Notes under the pieces: generated by a model
What the model was told of the DNA's origin: nothing
The model's input: only the letters and a program-made list of their open reading frames with translations
The model's database searches: none
Program-made: the position numbers and the translations under genes
Shown here: positions 46,001 through 58,109 of the stretch, in pieces
Layout: each line of letters opens with the position of its first letter
How positions within the stretch are numbered: the first letter of the stretch is position 1
Assembly (NCBI RefSeq): GCF_000204055.1
Contig: NW_006768768.1
Location: forward strand, 2,613,882-2,677,881
Source of the DNA: Melampsora larici-populina 98AG31
Taxonomy: Eukaryota > Basidiomycota > Pucciniomycetes > Pucciniales > Melampsoraceae
Direction of reading: 5' to 3'
Length of the DNA: 64,000 nucleotides

Positions 46001-46560
46001 AAAATAATTGTACTTGGATGAATTTCTGTACCTAAACCTTGCTTGTTGCAGTTATCTCTTTCCCTAGTGCTATGTAGAAGTCAAGTCAGTGATCTTTGGT
46101 AGATTGAGGGAACAAGGGTAACCAAACTTAGCACAATTGAGGTGATCCAAACTGGCTTCAGCTTCTCAACATGTGGATGGCAACTTGTAGAATAATAGAG
46201 AAGTTTGGTAGGCCTGACTGTATACAGCTTTTACTGACATCTGCCCACACTCAGAATGGTAGTTCAACTTCATTCCTTTTCTACTGAAGTCCCCAAACTT
46301 GCTCAAGTGTTATGTGCATCTCTTACACTAGCTCTTCCACAGTTTAAATTGTACCTGTTATCATGAGGTAGGTTTCAATGGTATACTTGATTGACAAATC
46401 AAATTAGATGGTTCAGAGGGTGTTGGGAAAGTGAGTCTTGTAGCGTTTCATATTGAGGAATTGCTGATTTATAATCTTGGAAGTTTTGAAATAGTGGCAG
46501 GATATGACTAGAAGACTCAACTCAACACTAGGTGCAACATTTTGGTGATCAATTTAAGGA
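43100..46560. other. Repeat-poor stretch with no recognised gene
   Basis: A 140-codon frame at 43807-44229 (+), starting MDPLSKRLKNPH, and an 86-codon frame at 45602-45862 (+), starting MENKSKYNLTQKKK, are open but match no family I know. 45200-45560 is richer in GC than its surroundings. None is supported as a gene. Confidence 0.35.
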
Positions 46561-46562
46561 AT

Positions 46563-48030
46563 CAAGCAAAAAATTCATTACTAGTAGTTTACCAGTTTAC
46601 CAGAAAAGTTTAGCAGGGGAGAAAATTCGAAATGGAGGTTTTTGGATCAATTGAAGCTCTTATGGGCTTATGTATTGGTCATTGGGTTAAAATTACATCA
46701 TTTTATTTCACATTACTTATTAAGATCATTAGAGTTCATTCACAAATTTATTACAAAAAGAAAGAAAGAAAAACATAAGAAAAATTCAAAAATATAGGTA
46801 TACAAGTTGGAAAATGGCTTTTAGGGTATTAATAATAAAGTTATGGGTTTTATGAGGTTAGAATATGAAAGAACAACATTGTATTATACTGTAACAATTT
46901 TAATCTTGAAGGTTGATAAGAAGAAACAGAATTTATTAGGGAAAAGGTACTTTTTTGGAGCTGGTAAACAAGGGGTATACATGTAGTTTGCATATGTAAT
47001 GGTGGTAATAGTGGAATTTAAGGTTGCCAAGAGGATTTTCCGGGATTTTTAAGGTTATAGAGGATGATGTCATATTACATGAGAAAGAAAAGGAGAGTAG
47101 CAGCTGTGAAAAGTGAAGAAAATGGGCAAGTTTTGTCAAAAATGAGGGTTTTCAGCTAATTACATATGTCAAATGACGTCAGATTAAGTTGGTAGATAGC
47201 TCATTCAACACGGAAGAGTGGATTACATAATTTACAGAATTTAAATCAATAGTAGCAGAGGTGTATGTAAAAAGTTATAAGGCAAATAAGACAATGTTGT
47301 GAATCTCGAATTTACAGTCACAAGTCCACATGTAACACTAAAAACCTTAACTTCACAACTCAATATATTACTCATCACTCATCAGAAAGAGGTCATATGG
47401 GTGTGATAAATGATCAGTAACACAAGGGCCACAAGATGCACTTTAGTAATCACAAATTGGACCTCATCTGAAAAAATTTGTAATCTCAAAATTTGGTTTT
47501 CAGCTAGTTTACAAGGAAAAAATCACCAGTATTCATGATAAGAAGTGCTGTACATCATATTATTGTGTAATTGATCACTTTTAGCTGTGAAAATTACATC
47601 ATTTATTAGTAACAAGATCATTACATTGCATCATCATAGGGTTTTTAGGGATTTCTGGGCGGATTTGATTGGTTTTGAGGCTGTTGACCATTATAAAAGT
47701 TGGAGTACATTGTTATATATACTTGGAGATGATTCTGGGACTGTTTTTCCCCTTTTTTCTTGATCATTTACGCGGTTATTATTTTGTTTATCATCATAAA
47801 CTTATTTTAATAGTATCTGGTCCCTTAAATACGCCCTTTATTATAGCTATAAAGAGAAATTTACTTTAGTGTTGCAGTCAAAAAGAATTATTGGTAATAA
47901 TATCATCAAGATATTGCTTATTTTCTTTAGTTATCATTTGGGAATAACAATATAGCAGTGTTGATAGTAATTAAAAATTGTGCTTTTGAAGTTAAAATAC
48001 GTGTGAAAGTTATATTCCTTTGGTGCCTTA
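46563..48030. repeat. Dispersed 1.4-kb non-coding repeat, copy B
   Basis: It aligns with 31168-32600 throughout, with scattered substitutions and small indels. It is non-coding, and no partner coding region lies between or beside the copies. Confidence 0.8.
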
Positions 48031-48428
48031 ACGTTCTACAACGTTTGAACTTGAAATGTCTCCTGGTCTCACTTCTGCTTCAAGAATTACAGCCATTGTC
48101 TACAAAGATCCAAAACAGGATACAAAGGTCAAATCGTTATAGTCCACCAGGTGGATCAATTGATGCAGTGTGCTATTTAGCAACTCAATTCATTAAGATC
48201 ATCTCAGCTCCTCTGGTCCAAATAAAAATGATGACACAAAGGCTCCATTGGTTGTATTGAACTTCTGTGCAATTTTCAACACAACTAATTAGCCGCAGTC
48301 AAGCATACATTCCTCATAGTTCACCCCAGTTTGATGTCCCATCACTTCACCTTGCTATTCAACCTATTTGACAATTCCACATTCCACATTTCTGAATCCT
48401 GAAATTTCCCTACAATCTATTATATGCC

Positions 48429-49117
48429 TCAGCCTACAAAATTATGGCTTGCCCATTCCAAGCATTCAGTTAAAATAGTATATAGTCCTTTGAATTCAGT
48501 TATTGCCCAACGTGATGTCAGGAGCCCCACTAGAAAGATCCACCAGTAAAGCTTGGCTTGCTCATACCTAGCTGTCAAGTCAGTCAACTTGGTGCGTTCA
48601 CTAGCTTGGTTCTTTAGGATTTCAATCATAGCTGTGCAAACCACTTGGAGGTTGCGGTGATTCCTTATGAACTTGGCGTTGAGGTTGACCTGTTCAGTCT
48701 GAATATCATCCAAATGTTGGAAAAGGTCCTCCCAATTTTCTGACACACATTCAAGATAAAATCAGTCATCCACCTGTGTAAGAACTTTAATAGACTTCTA
48801 TGGATACTCTACCAACCTTCATTATTCTGGGATTCATCTTGAATTTTTGAGCTGAGTGACCTCAATGGTCCATCACACATCTCCTTGAATTCCTTAACAG
48901 TTTCCTTGGTGACTACTATGAAACCAAACAAGTGTTGACCAAATGAAAACATGATGAGCAGAAAGCAAGATAAGTTTCAGGATGACAGAAAGTGATATTT
49001 GATACCTGTGATATCGTGCAACTCTTTTGCAATGTGAATAGCAACATCTTCAATCTGGTCCTTGAGCTCTTTGAAGGCTATAGTGCCATCCCAAACTTCT
49101 GGATAATTTTGAGGCAT
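48429..49117 (-). CDS. Coiled-coil family member 2 (173 aa, intact)
   Basis: Exons 49117-49006, 48915-48817 and 48739-48429 total 522 nt; both introns are phase 1. The protein starts MPQNYPEVWDGTIAFKELKD, with amphipathic helices throughout (IEDVAIHIAKELHD; SSKIQDESQNNE; NWEDLFQHLDDIQTEQVNL), consistent with a coiled coil. A hydrophobic segment follows near residues 139-160 (LYWWIFLVGLL), a possible membrane anchor. There is no signal peptide. Relatives are at 41.7-42.3 kb (broken) and 57.2-58.1 kb. Function unknown; a lineage-specific, possibly transposon-borne family. Confidence 0.6.
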
Positions 49118-50182
49118 CTTGATATCATAATATTTGTGTGTAGATGAATATTGTGGTCTTGATAAACTGGAATGGATTATAACTGTTATAAACCAAAAAG
49201 TTTCAGGAGGCCCACACCTTGGGTAACACTGGGATCTTTTTGACTTCAAAATCTGAGAAATTCCCACCCTTACGTAGTTATTGAAATCTTGGGGATTCTG
49301 AATAGATGCACAAGCTTTTCACCAGGTCTGCAGACTGATGATCTCTCCTGAAAAACCAAAGAAGTGGGACCAGTTGTCAAGTGGAATCTCACATAATCAT
49401 GAGCCAAATCTCCAAATCAAACCAGTCTAGTCAATCTGAAAATACCTCAGCTCTTAGCAGCTCATGTACCAACATGTTGAGAGCAGACTAAAGGGAACAA
49501 AGAAGGGTTGTGTTGGAAGGGTTTCAAGGTTGTACAGGACCACTGCATAGTTCTCTTTGATTCAATTGAAGATACTCCCTGGTTCTGTTTTGTTAATGTT
49601 CTGGACAGCTATTCAGCTGTATTGAATGCCACAAGGGCCAGTGTGGCTTTGCCTAGATCACACATAACCAAAGCTCTCAAAATGTTGACTCAGTAATGAG
49701 TAGATTCCATAATAAAATCACACATTCTGACCTTCATAGTGTCGTTTACTCAAGACTTTATTGAATCCAACAGGTGGACCAACATGACCAAAGCATCTTA
49801 CTCTCAATAATCAAGTCAATTTGCTTAATAAAAGTGACAAGTTGATATCAAAAATGTAAAAAACCTATTCTTTCACCTAAGTAATCACAATGGAACTTAT
49901 ATTTTCTGACAACAGCAGAAGGTGACTCCTCCAGTGTGAAAATTCCACTTCAGACAAAATAGATATATTAAACAATGTTCCCTAATCAAAGGATTATTCA
50001 GTATAAGAAGATCATATGGTACATATAGGTACAAATTATATAATAGTACAATGTAAGGTTTCAACATGATTTCAAGAATGACAAAAACCTCTTTGGTCCC
50101 TACACCCAAGCATAATCATTCTAATGATGTTTTCCTCCATGATCAAGAAAACAAAGGAAGCCTTTGGATGATAACAAGTGTA

Positions 50183-52160
50183 TCATTCTACAGCTTCCAA
50201 TACTTTTAATATCTCTTCACAAGCTTTCTTTAATGAACCTCTTTCAGTAGACTGATCAAGCGCTTCATGTGCCACATACGTTAAAGCTTTGGTACTGATG
50301 GTGTCAAAAAGGTAATCATCAGTCATATTATCCCGTCAAATTCCTGAAGCAGGCCAAAAGAAAGAAAAGAAAGATACCATATCTATCCAAAAAGGACTTA
50401 CTTGATCATTCCATCTAATCCATTGACTTGACACCCAATACCTGATATGACACTACCTATTGAGATTGTACAATTCAAAATCTCTTCACCACTAAGTTCA
50501 AAAGCAACTTGAACTCCCACTCATTCATCTTCTCTTTGTCCATTTATTTTCACCATTGCATTCACACTACAAGAAAGATAATATTTTCTGGGCAGAAAAT
50601 TAAATTATTGATACACAAAAATATTGAGAGGCCAGGAGGAGAGCAAAAAATGAATAAAAATATGCATCTTGTTCCCTGCGTTGAGAAATTCACTCTGCAT
50701 ATTTTTCCATATTTTTACAGTCCATATTGATAAGTGTACTAACAATAAACCTTCACATTCATCCAAGTACAACCTGTAACAAGCACTGAAATTTGGCTCA
50801 TTAGTGTTTAGAGAGACTTTTGATTTCTGAAAATACTCATAACTTATTCAATTCCGGTCCAAAACGCTCGATTTTGGGTGCATTGGTAAGCTGGAATTGT
50901 CCTCCAAATAGTTCATAATAGGAGCACACAGCATGCTGGTCTGCTAAAAAAGATATCATCTTTTTTATACATTTGTACATACAGATCCATAGAATGATTG
51001 TCATACTAGCTACATAGTCCTTGATCTTATGAAAGTTCAAGAGGAAGAGTTCAGCTTTCTAATGCACTTAAAATTGAGTGTTTTGAGGCAGATTTGACAA
51101 AGTTATAGGTGTTTTCAGAAATCAAAAGTTTCTCTAAACACTAATGAGCCAAATTTCAGTGCTTGTTACAGGTTGTAATTGGATGATTATGAAGGTTTAT
51201 TGTTAGTACACTTATCAATACGGACTGTAAAAATATGGAAAAATATGGAGAGTGAAGCTCTCACCGCAGGCAACAAGATGCATATTTTTATTTATTTTTT
51301 GCCCTTCTCCTGGCCTCTCAATATTTTTGTGTATCAATAATTTAATTTTCTGCCCAGAAAATATTATATTTCATGTAGTGTCATCATCTTTTCTTTTCCT
51401 ACTTCTACTGATACCCTAAACCTTTGTCTAATATTCAAGAACTCATATCTTGATTCTAAAGCTAAAGAACACGTTGAACTGACTTGGTACACATAATCCT
51501 TTTCCAGGGCAAGAATCAAATGTCAACATTCATCTTTTCATATCTTAAACTCAATCACCAAATCAAAATATCCTTATGAAGATTTCACGTACCTTCACCC
51601 TTTCATTGTACTGAAAATTTTGATCACAAAGTTCCTCATCAATTTAATTAAAGAAAAATTCATCAATCCTTTGCCTAACAAAGTCATGATCAGATAATAA
51701 CGATTGATTCTCAGGTTTTTTTTCCATTTTAATTTAATCTGTCTCACTTTTGTAGATTCATTGCTTTTATGTCAATCAATTGATTCAAGGAAGAAGACAA
51801 TTCCAATGTGTGACCCAAGCAGAAACTCTAATTGATTGTTATCAAATCTGACCATTTCCCATGCCATCATATCTTGTGAAACCAAAACCTCCTCTGCAAA
51901 GTAAACAACATTGGATCAATTGTGAAGCTTACAAGACCTTAAAAGAAAGACACAGATGACATCAACTCACTCTTTAGTGTAACTAATTCTTGTGTTTTGC
52001 ATTCCAATCCTTCACAATCACCTTTCTTTTTCCATTGTCCAATCTGTGCCAAGCATTCTTTCTTCTCACTGTCCGTACCTTTGACTTGCTTTTTCCACAG
52101 TCTTTTCAGCTTCTGATTTGGCTAACATACCTCGCATGACCTCCACCACCATCCTAACAA
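50183..52160 (-). pseudogene. Decayed multi-exon gene of unknown function, split by a CACTA-type foldback element
   Basis: Coding-like blocks on the minus strand, all with biased amino-acid content: about 52100-51975 (SEKKECLAQIGQWKKKGDCE), about 51890-51800 (VSQDMMAWEMVRFDNNQLE), about 51480-51400 (ALESRYEFLNIRQRF), 50521-50405 (VAFELSGEEILNC, GSVISGIGCQVNGLDGMIK, then a GTAAGT donor) and 50320-50183 (DDYLFDTISTKALTYVAHEA to EEILKVLEAVE-stop). The last acceptor junction needs a frameshift. I do not recognise the family. The element at 50565-51380 sits between the third and fourth blocks. Confidence 0.4.
50565..51380. mobile_element. CACTA-type foldback element (816 bp)
   Basis: The left end reads CACTACAAGAAAG and the right end is close to its complement (ATTTCATGTAGTG). 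CACTACAAGAAA is the classical end of CACTA (EnSpm) transposons. The arms (about 50565-50835 and 51110-51380) are inverted copies of roughly 270 bp with scattered differences, and the centre is about 270 bp of other sequence. A 3-bp target duplication TCA is present at 50562-50564 and 51381-51383. It encodes no transposase. Confidence 0.85.
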
Positions 52161-52329
52161 AACACAAATATTGAAGCTCAGTTAGAGGTCAGGTGTGGCA
52201 ATTACCAAGAGAGAATTCAGGAAAAAACCAATAGCTAACCATGAATCCTTGGTTTCCTCCTTCAAAATTTTTTTCACCGGCTGCAGGATTAGGACAAGGA
52301 AGTAGATACAATATTATTTATGGGCCAGA

Positions 52330-52885
52330 ATTGAGAAACGAACCACATATGAAGACATGTTTTGAAATTCTTGAAAAGAACATGAAAACAGACAATTTTT
52401 TCAATGCATTCTGCTTCACAAAGCTGCAGCTGAAAGATTAATCTAAAAATTGACTTCAAAAGTCAAATGGTAAAAATATAAAAAACCATATAGACATGAA
52501 AGTAGTGAATCAGGTTATTCAGCCTCTGAAAAAACAGAACAAATGCAGGATCCACGTACAAGGAGGGTTTTTGTTGGTGCTAGGAAAGGACAATGTGTTG
52601 ATAGGTTTTTTGATTTGGAGATTTGATTGGGAAGAAAAAATGTATGGTGAAGATGTCAAGGTAGCATATGGGTCAGTGAGAATCTTGCAAATCTGATCAT
52701 TATCTATGATCTATTGTGATTATCTAGAATACTCACCTGTCATTCAAATCTAGCTATGAGCTTTGGTTTAGGAAAGATGTATGTAGGAATGGCTTAGGAC
52801 AAGCACTTATGAACCTGTTGGAAGAGATTGGCAAAATTTGGAAGATGAAGAAGGTCATGCTCAGAGTTCACAAGGGTGTATCTTA
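52330..52885 (+). pseudogene. NAA40-like (NatD) N-acetyltransferase fragment
   Basis: Pieces in order: ELRNEPHMKTCFEILEKNMK (about 52327-52390), then an exon ending at 52671 (RIHVQGGFLLVLGKDN, IGFLIWRFDWEE, VKVAYG) joined through a GTCAGT donor and CTAG acceptor to 52754 onward (YELWFRKDVCRNGLGQALM, LLEEIGKIWKMKKVMLRV). The acetyl-CoA loop R-N-G-L-G and the following KMKKVML strand are typical of the histone H4/H2A N-terminal acetyltransferase NatD (NAA40). The usual continuation after VMLRV (F-K-x-N, then a C-terminal strand) is not found, and the start region is broken. Probably a gene relic. Confidence 0.5.
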
Positions 52886-53908
52886 TAACCATCTCAATCT
52901 TGATTTGAGTGCATATATGAATTACAAAATACTGATCAGCAACATTCCATCAATAGCAAATCCAAGAGCTTCAAGCTTCTTAGAACTCTGCCTTGAGGCT
53001 TACTGAATCTTTACTGAATAGCCAAAGTCTGATAACACCTTGCCTTCCCAAGTTGAGGGTACAGATCCTACTGATTACAAAATCATGTGAAAACAACTTA
53101 CCATCTGATCTCACAGAATGAGTGATTTTATGCATTCAACATGCAGTCGATTCTCTTGCAGTCCAACTTGTGTACAACAAATCATTCTCGAAATCATTCA
53201 AGTTTTTTCACTTTCCATTTGAGCTCATGGTATTCAATGAGCCTCAGTTATACAACAGGTCATCCTGGGAGCTCAAATTGACCATTTCTTAGCTTGCCTC
53301 CTAGTAAATCCATGTATTGTTTATCCAAAAGCTCATGAGCTTGTATACATCACACAGGCACTTTGTCAGAATACAACTAATTGTCACACAAAACACCTTC
53401 TGAATTCCTCTCATTAGAACCTCTGATACAGGTGGTAGCTGCAAATTAGATTTGCAAGTGTGGGGATAGCGTGACTTGAAGGGTTAGTTTGAGCTGGATC
53501 CCTTGAATCAGATTGATTATCTAGGATCAGTAGGGTGACTACTGGTTGTCTAGTAGGAAGAGTTGAAGCTCAAGCTTGAGAAGTATGAGTATGATCCATT
53601 GTTGTTGTATCATTGTTAGTTTGTGAGACCAAAGTTAATGAGATTGGATCAAACTTGATTGATGAATCAGATGGGATTGGACAATGAAAGTCAGTACAAC
53701 CACCTTCCATGTGTGCAACAATTCACAAATACTCTACTTACGGCTCAGTGATGGCTGCCATGTTCTCCCCAATGGTCAGAGGTTTAACCCCCTCAAAAGA
53801 TTTGAAGATTTCATATTCTTGAATTACATTCAATCCTTGATATAGTGCAGCAGTAATACCACAACTGAGGAAAGTCTCTTTCAGTTCAATTGCAAGTTGG
53901 CTATAAGG

Positions 53909-54052
53909 CTGAGGGAATATCTAGTTAATAACTAGTGAGATAGAAAGATCTCAATGACCAATAAATAGCAAAATGCAAACCTGAGGGAATATATAGTTAG
54001 TAACTAGTGAGATAGAAAGATCTCAATGACCGATAAAGAGCAGAAGGCAAAC
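53909..54052. repeat. Two-unit tandem duplication, 72 bp each
   Basis: The unit starting CTGAGGGAATAT and ending GCAAAC occurs at 53909-53980 and again at 53981-54052, with about six differences. Confidence 0.8.
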
Positions 54053-54059
54053 CTTCTCA

Positions 54060-55680
54060 AAGTGAGTAGAGAAATTGGTGAAGAAGAGAGATACAAAGTA
54101 GGCCAAAGACTACAACTATTTATACCAATCAACTACTCTAAGAGATGGTCACGAGGTCTTACATCATAACACAGCACACAGCATATGATGTCATAAAGAA
54201 GAATATGATGTAATGAGTATGAGACGAGAAACAAATAAGAAAGGATTAAATATGAGATTAGATAACCCAAACATAAGTATAAGAATTATACTTCAATTAG
54301 TTCTTCACTCAGTATCAGGTGTGATGGGCTGGGTGGATTTGACTGTTTGAAGTACCACAATCTTCCTGATTGTCTGGACTCAGTCAAATACGCAGGTTCT
54401 TAGCTTGCAAATCATCAAAATTCAAAGTGCTAGTGAATTCTTACCTGATCCATGGGATCTGACCGTCAATGGACCTGAAGCCGCGTTGTGGTGTGATACA
54501 TGGCCAGGTACATTTAGATTTGGATGGAATGTGATCATATATAAAACGGATCTGAACTCAACCACTGGATACGTTTCAATTGTTGTTTGCCATCCATGCA
54601 GACCCATCTTATTTTTGTTTTAAAATCATGTGACAGGCTTGCCCCCTGGGAATTTGACGGATTCACAGGCCCCACAATTCTTCTTTCACTGAAAAGCAAG
54701 ATTGGCACCCATTTGCTAATTAACAAATACAAAGTAAGGTCAATGTAACAATCACAATAATGGTAAACAGAAGGAGCAGTGGGTTTTACTTTTGAAGAAT
54801 TGTGTTTATCAGAGACAATTGCACGCTATTGTGAAGTCAAATGGCATAAGTCACAGTCTGTGAAAAATATTTTAAGTTAAGCCATACTCTCTGACCCAGA
54901 CCACATCCTGTTGATTGGGCCGCTCTACATCTATCAGACCTCTGCAAGAGCAATCACAATGTTGATCAAAAATGAGACAAAGTTGTGCATGACTGAGACA
55001 AGTAAGGAAGAGACCACACACCTTGACATTTTCCTGTAGAGTTCCTGGTAGAATTTGAACAGTAGTTGAGACACACCTCATCATTGGCAAGCTCAGATGA
55101 TGGAAAAATTTGACACACCCCTGTAGACAAAACTTTGCCGTTTGCAGCTTGGATCTCTCCGCGGATTTTGTAATCTTCCATTTCTTCAATAAAATTTGGA
55201 GATGCATCATTAGCTTCAAATTCCAAAGTATCTTCTTTTGGAAGCTTACACTGTGGTGGCATGGTGTTGGTATATGACTGGTATAAGATAGAAGGGAGAG
55301 TCATAAGCTACAAGGTCAACCAAATTGCCTTTTGAAACCATTTTAGGGCCTTGGAATTCTCTTATAACTTACCTGATCAACAAGTGGGTCTAATTGCCAT
55401 GACCCACCTGTACATCTGGAGATCAACTTTATCTTCATTCAAGCCACTTGTGAGGTCCAGACTGTTCCCAATCGCGTGCTCAGTCTTCTTTTTTGGGTAA
55501 ATTCTAGAATATGTCAAGGTTTACAAAAAGTAAACTTGGGCTTGACTTCTGGCCAATCAATCAAATTAAAAATGAGAGATTGAACTGGGAGATAGCTCCA
55601 CTTTAAACCTCGCATCATGCATATCACATAAAGAAAAATCTTTGAAATCCGTGTTAAGCCCAACTTCAGTCATTTGTCCT
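54060..55680. other. Stretch with short open frames only
   Basis: A minus-strand frame starting near 55262 (MPPQCKLPKEDTLEF) encodes about 97 residues of helical, Cys-containing protein with no known family. Nothing else is supported. Confidence 0.3.
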
Positions 55681-55686
55681 CATTTA

Positions 55687-55812
55687 TGGGATACAAAGTT
55701 GAATCCGGGAACGGTCCCGGATTTTTTCCCAAATTTCCAAATTTCCTTAATTTGATTGATTGGCCAGAAGTCAAGCGCAAGTTGACTTATTCGGATTCAA
55801 CTTTGTATCCCA
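55687..55812 (+). mobile_element. MITE copy 3, internally rearranged (126 bp)
   Basis: It has the same ends as the 231-bp copies (TGGGATACAAAGTTGAATCC and complement) and TA flanks. The left 60 bp match copy 2, but the middle and most of the right arm are replaced. Bases 55747-55786 are an inverted copy of host sequence at 55530-55569, with two mismatches over 40 bases. Confidence 0.8.
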
Positions 55813-56049
55813 TAATTATAGAACTTAACACTGTCCCACAAATCATCAGTCAGAGCATAGTTTGTGAAAATTGTGTGGTGTTGTTCAATTATGAATACTT
55901 GGGCAAAGTGAAGTTTTTTAAAACCATATTTTAGATTATTTTCACGTATCTTCAATTGAATAAAACTGGACAGGTATTGCCAAATTAATCATAAGAGAGG
56001 ATTTTCAATACCATCAAAGTGGACAACCATCCACAAGTTGTGAAACTCC

Positions 56050-57000
56050 ATCATTCTTTTTTGCTTTTTATTTGATCTAAAAATTGTTGGTGTGTGTTCC
56101 ACTAACTCGTCCTAAAGACATGATTTTCTGTGATCTGTGATATCTTCAGGTTGACTCCATTTGAAGACCTTATCTGTTTATACATATGCAGATATAAGTA
56201 GTCTGTATATGTGGTGGATCTGCCAGGCCCTTTGTTGAATTTGCAGCTAAACTCAGTTTTACAAAATTTCAATTCACCCAATCCCAGATGTTCAATTTTA
56301 TTCAATTGAGGAAAATACATTAAAACTCAACTTTACAAAATTTTGGACTTCCCATACACAGAGAAAGTTTGGTGGAAGTGGAATTTTGTAAGAATTATTT
56401 CAGCTGCAACTCCAACAAAGTGACTGGCAGCATTCAAGCCACAAGTTCGAACTTGGGCTCAGATTCATACAAAGGTTGGACCAGGATTTCCAGATTGGAT
56501 GCACCTATCAAGCCAGCAATAACCAAGATCTGATGACACAGCCCATATTGGTAGAGTCAACAAACAGGATAGGACATCCTTCAGGTAAACTTGATCAGCT
56601 GTTTGTGCACTTTTCTTTTCCTCAAAACTGGAATGTCACAGGATTTCTTCTTCTATTTGATAGATTAATTGCAAATCTCAAAAGTTGAACTTGGCTGGGA
56701 AATGACAAGGGCCTATGTAGTGTCATCAGTAGGGATTGAGTGGAGTGGATCTTTGTAAGATAACTTTGAGAGTACATATCTTCAATTAAACAACAATGGA
56801 CAGCTACGCCCAAATTAATCACGGGAGAGTAAACAGAATTAAAGCGGACAACCCAAAGACATGTGATTTTCTGTGATCTGACATATTGTCAGGTCCACTC
56901 CATTTGAAAACCTTGTAGGTTTATACACATGCAGATATGAGTAGTCTGAATTTGTGGTGTATCTATCAGGCCCTTTGTTTGAGTCACAAGGATTAACACT
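56050..57000 (+). repeat. Short dispersed repeat, copies 2 and 3 in direct orientation
   Basis: About 55936-56250 and 56765-57000 share TATCTTCAATT, CAAATTAATCA, GCGGACAACC/GTGGACAACC, GATTTTCTGTGATCTG, TCCATTTGAA and ATGCAGATAT in the same order. A third copy lies at 42.9-43.1 kb. Confidence 0.55.
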
Positions 57001-57204
57001 TGATAATCGTAAATAAGCAGGAAAGAAACTATGTCAAACCTTCTGAAAAAGTCTCACCTAGTCCATCAGATACTGAGCCGTATGGGTGGGTCTGCAGATG
57101 TAAGAAGAGTCAAGAAGCCCCTTTTTGGGGTATCTCTCAATATCATTATATCATTGAGTCTCTATCTTCCATCCTTGATGTAACAATCATAAGTCTACAT
57201 CAAA

Positions 57205-58109
57205 ATGCCCATCAAAATTTCTGACCTTCTTGATGGAAAACCAATGCCTGGGATGGACCAACATTTCAAGAACCCAGGGGAGATAATCAAGTGTCAGATT
57301 TCTTGTTGTGTTGAGCATGGGTTACATCGTGTCAAAGGTCCGTTGATACTTTGAATTTGATCTCAGTCTTATTAGATCTCAGTTTTATTATTGGCTCATT
57401 TGGTTACATGCTGTGGTCATGTTTTGGTTTTTGTAGGTAATTTGTGGAAAGCAGTTAGGGACAATCAAGGGATCTTTGAAAGCTCTTTGGCAAAGATACA
57501 CTTGGAGACATCTGATATCAGCTCAAAGATTTTGGCTGAATCACAAGCCATTGAAGGTTAGTTGAGCTAATTCACATCTGTTTCAGCTCATCACAGATTT
57601 AGTATTACCCACTAAGCAATGAGATTTGGAAATTTCAAGCGAACTGGAAAGCACTTGCAAAAAAATTGAAGGGGATGCAGACTGAACAAGCAAGTCTGAA
57701 GAAGGATATTGAAGAACTGAAAGAAAAATACCAGTCTGCTCTACATGAATATCATAAAGAGCAAAAGAAGAAATGTTTGGACTTTCAAGAGCTTTGTACT
57801 GATGTTGCCAATATCAAGAGAAACTTTGAAGACTATCAAAATAAGGAATCCTTCAAGTTTGAAGCCATGCAAGAGCAGTGTAAGGATTGGCAGTCAAAGG
57901 TGGAAGAAAGACTCAGTGAGATTCCCTTATTTGAAAGTTTTCTTCAATTTTTCAAGTCAATTGATCCTTGCTGTGGACTGCTTTGTAGAGAACTACTGTG
58001 GCCAACACAAGCTATACTGCTCAATACTATCAATCTTCATTGTTTTATCTGTAGCATTGGCTGCTCATGTAGTTCTAAAACACAGAGGCTAGCTGGGCTT
58101 ATAGAATAA
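57205..58109 (+). CDS. Coiled-coil family member 3 (240 aa)
   Basis: Exons 57205-57337, 57437-57556 and 57640-58109 total 723 nt; both introns are phase 1, as in the 173-aa relative. The protein starts MPIKISDLLDGKPM. Exon 2 carries SSLAKIHLETSDISSKILAE, matching SSKIQDES in the relative. Exon 3 starts ANWKALAKKLKGMQTEQ, matching ENWEDLFQHLDDIQTEQ. A long charged coiled coil follows (about 95-180, with DIEELKEKYQSALHEYHKEQ), then a Cys-rich, hydrophobic C-terminal region (CCGLLC, ICSIGCSCSS). Function unknown; same family as the genes at 41.7 and 48.4 kb. Confidence 0.6.
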
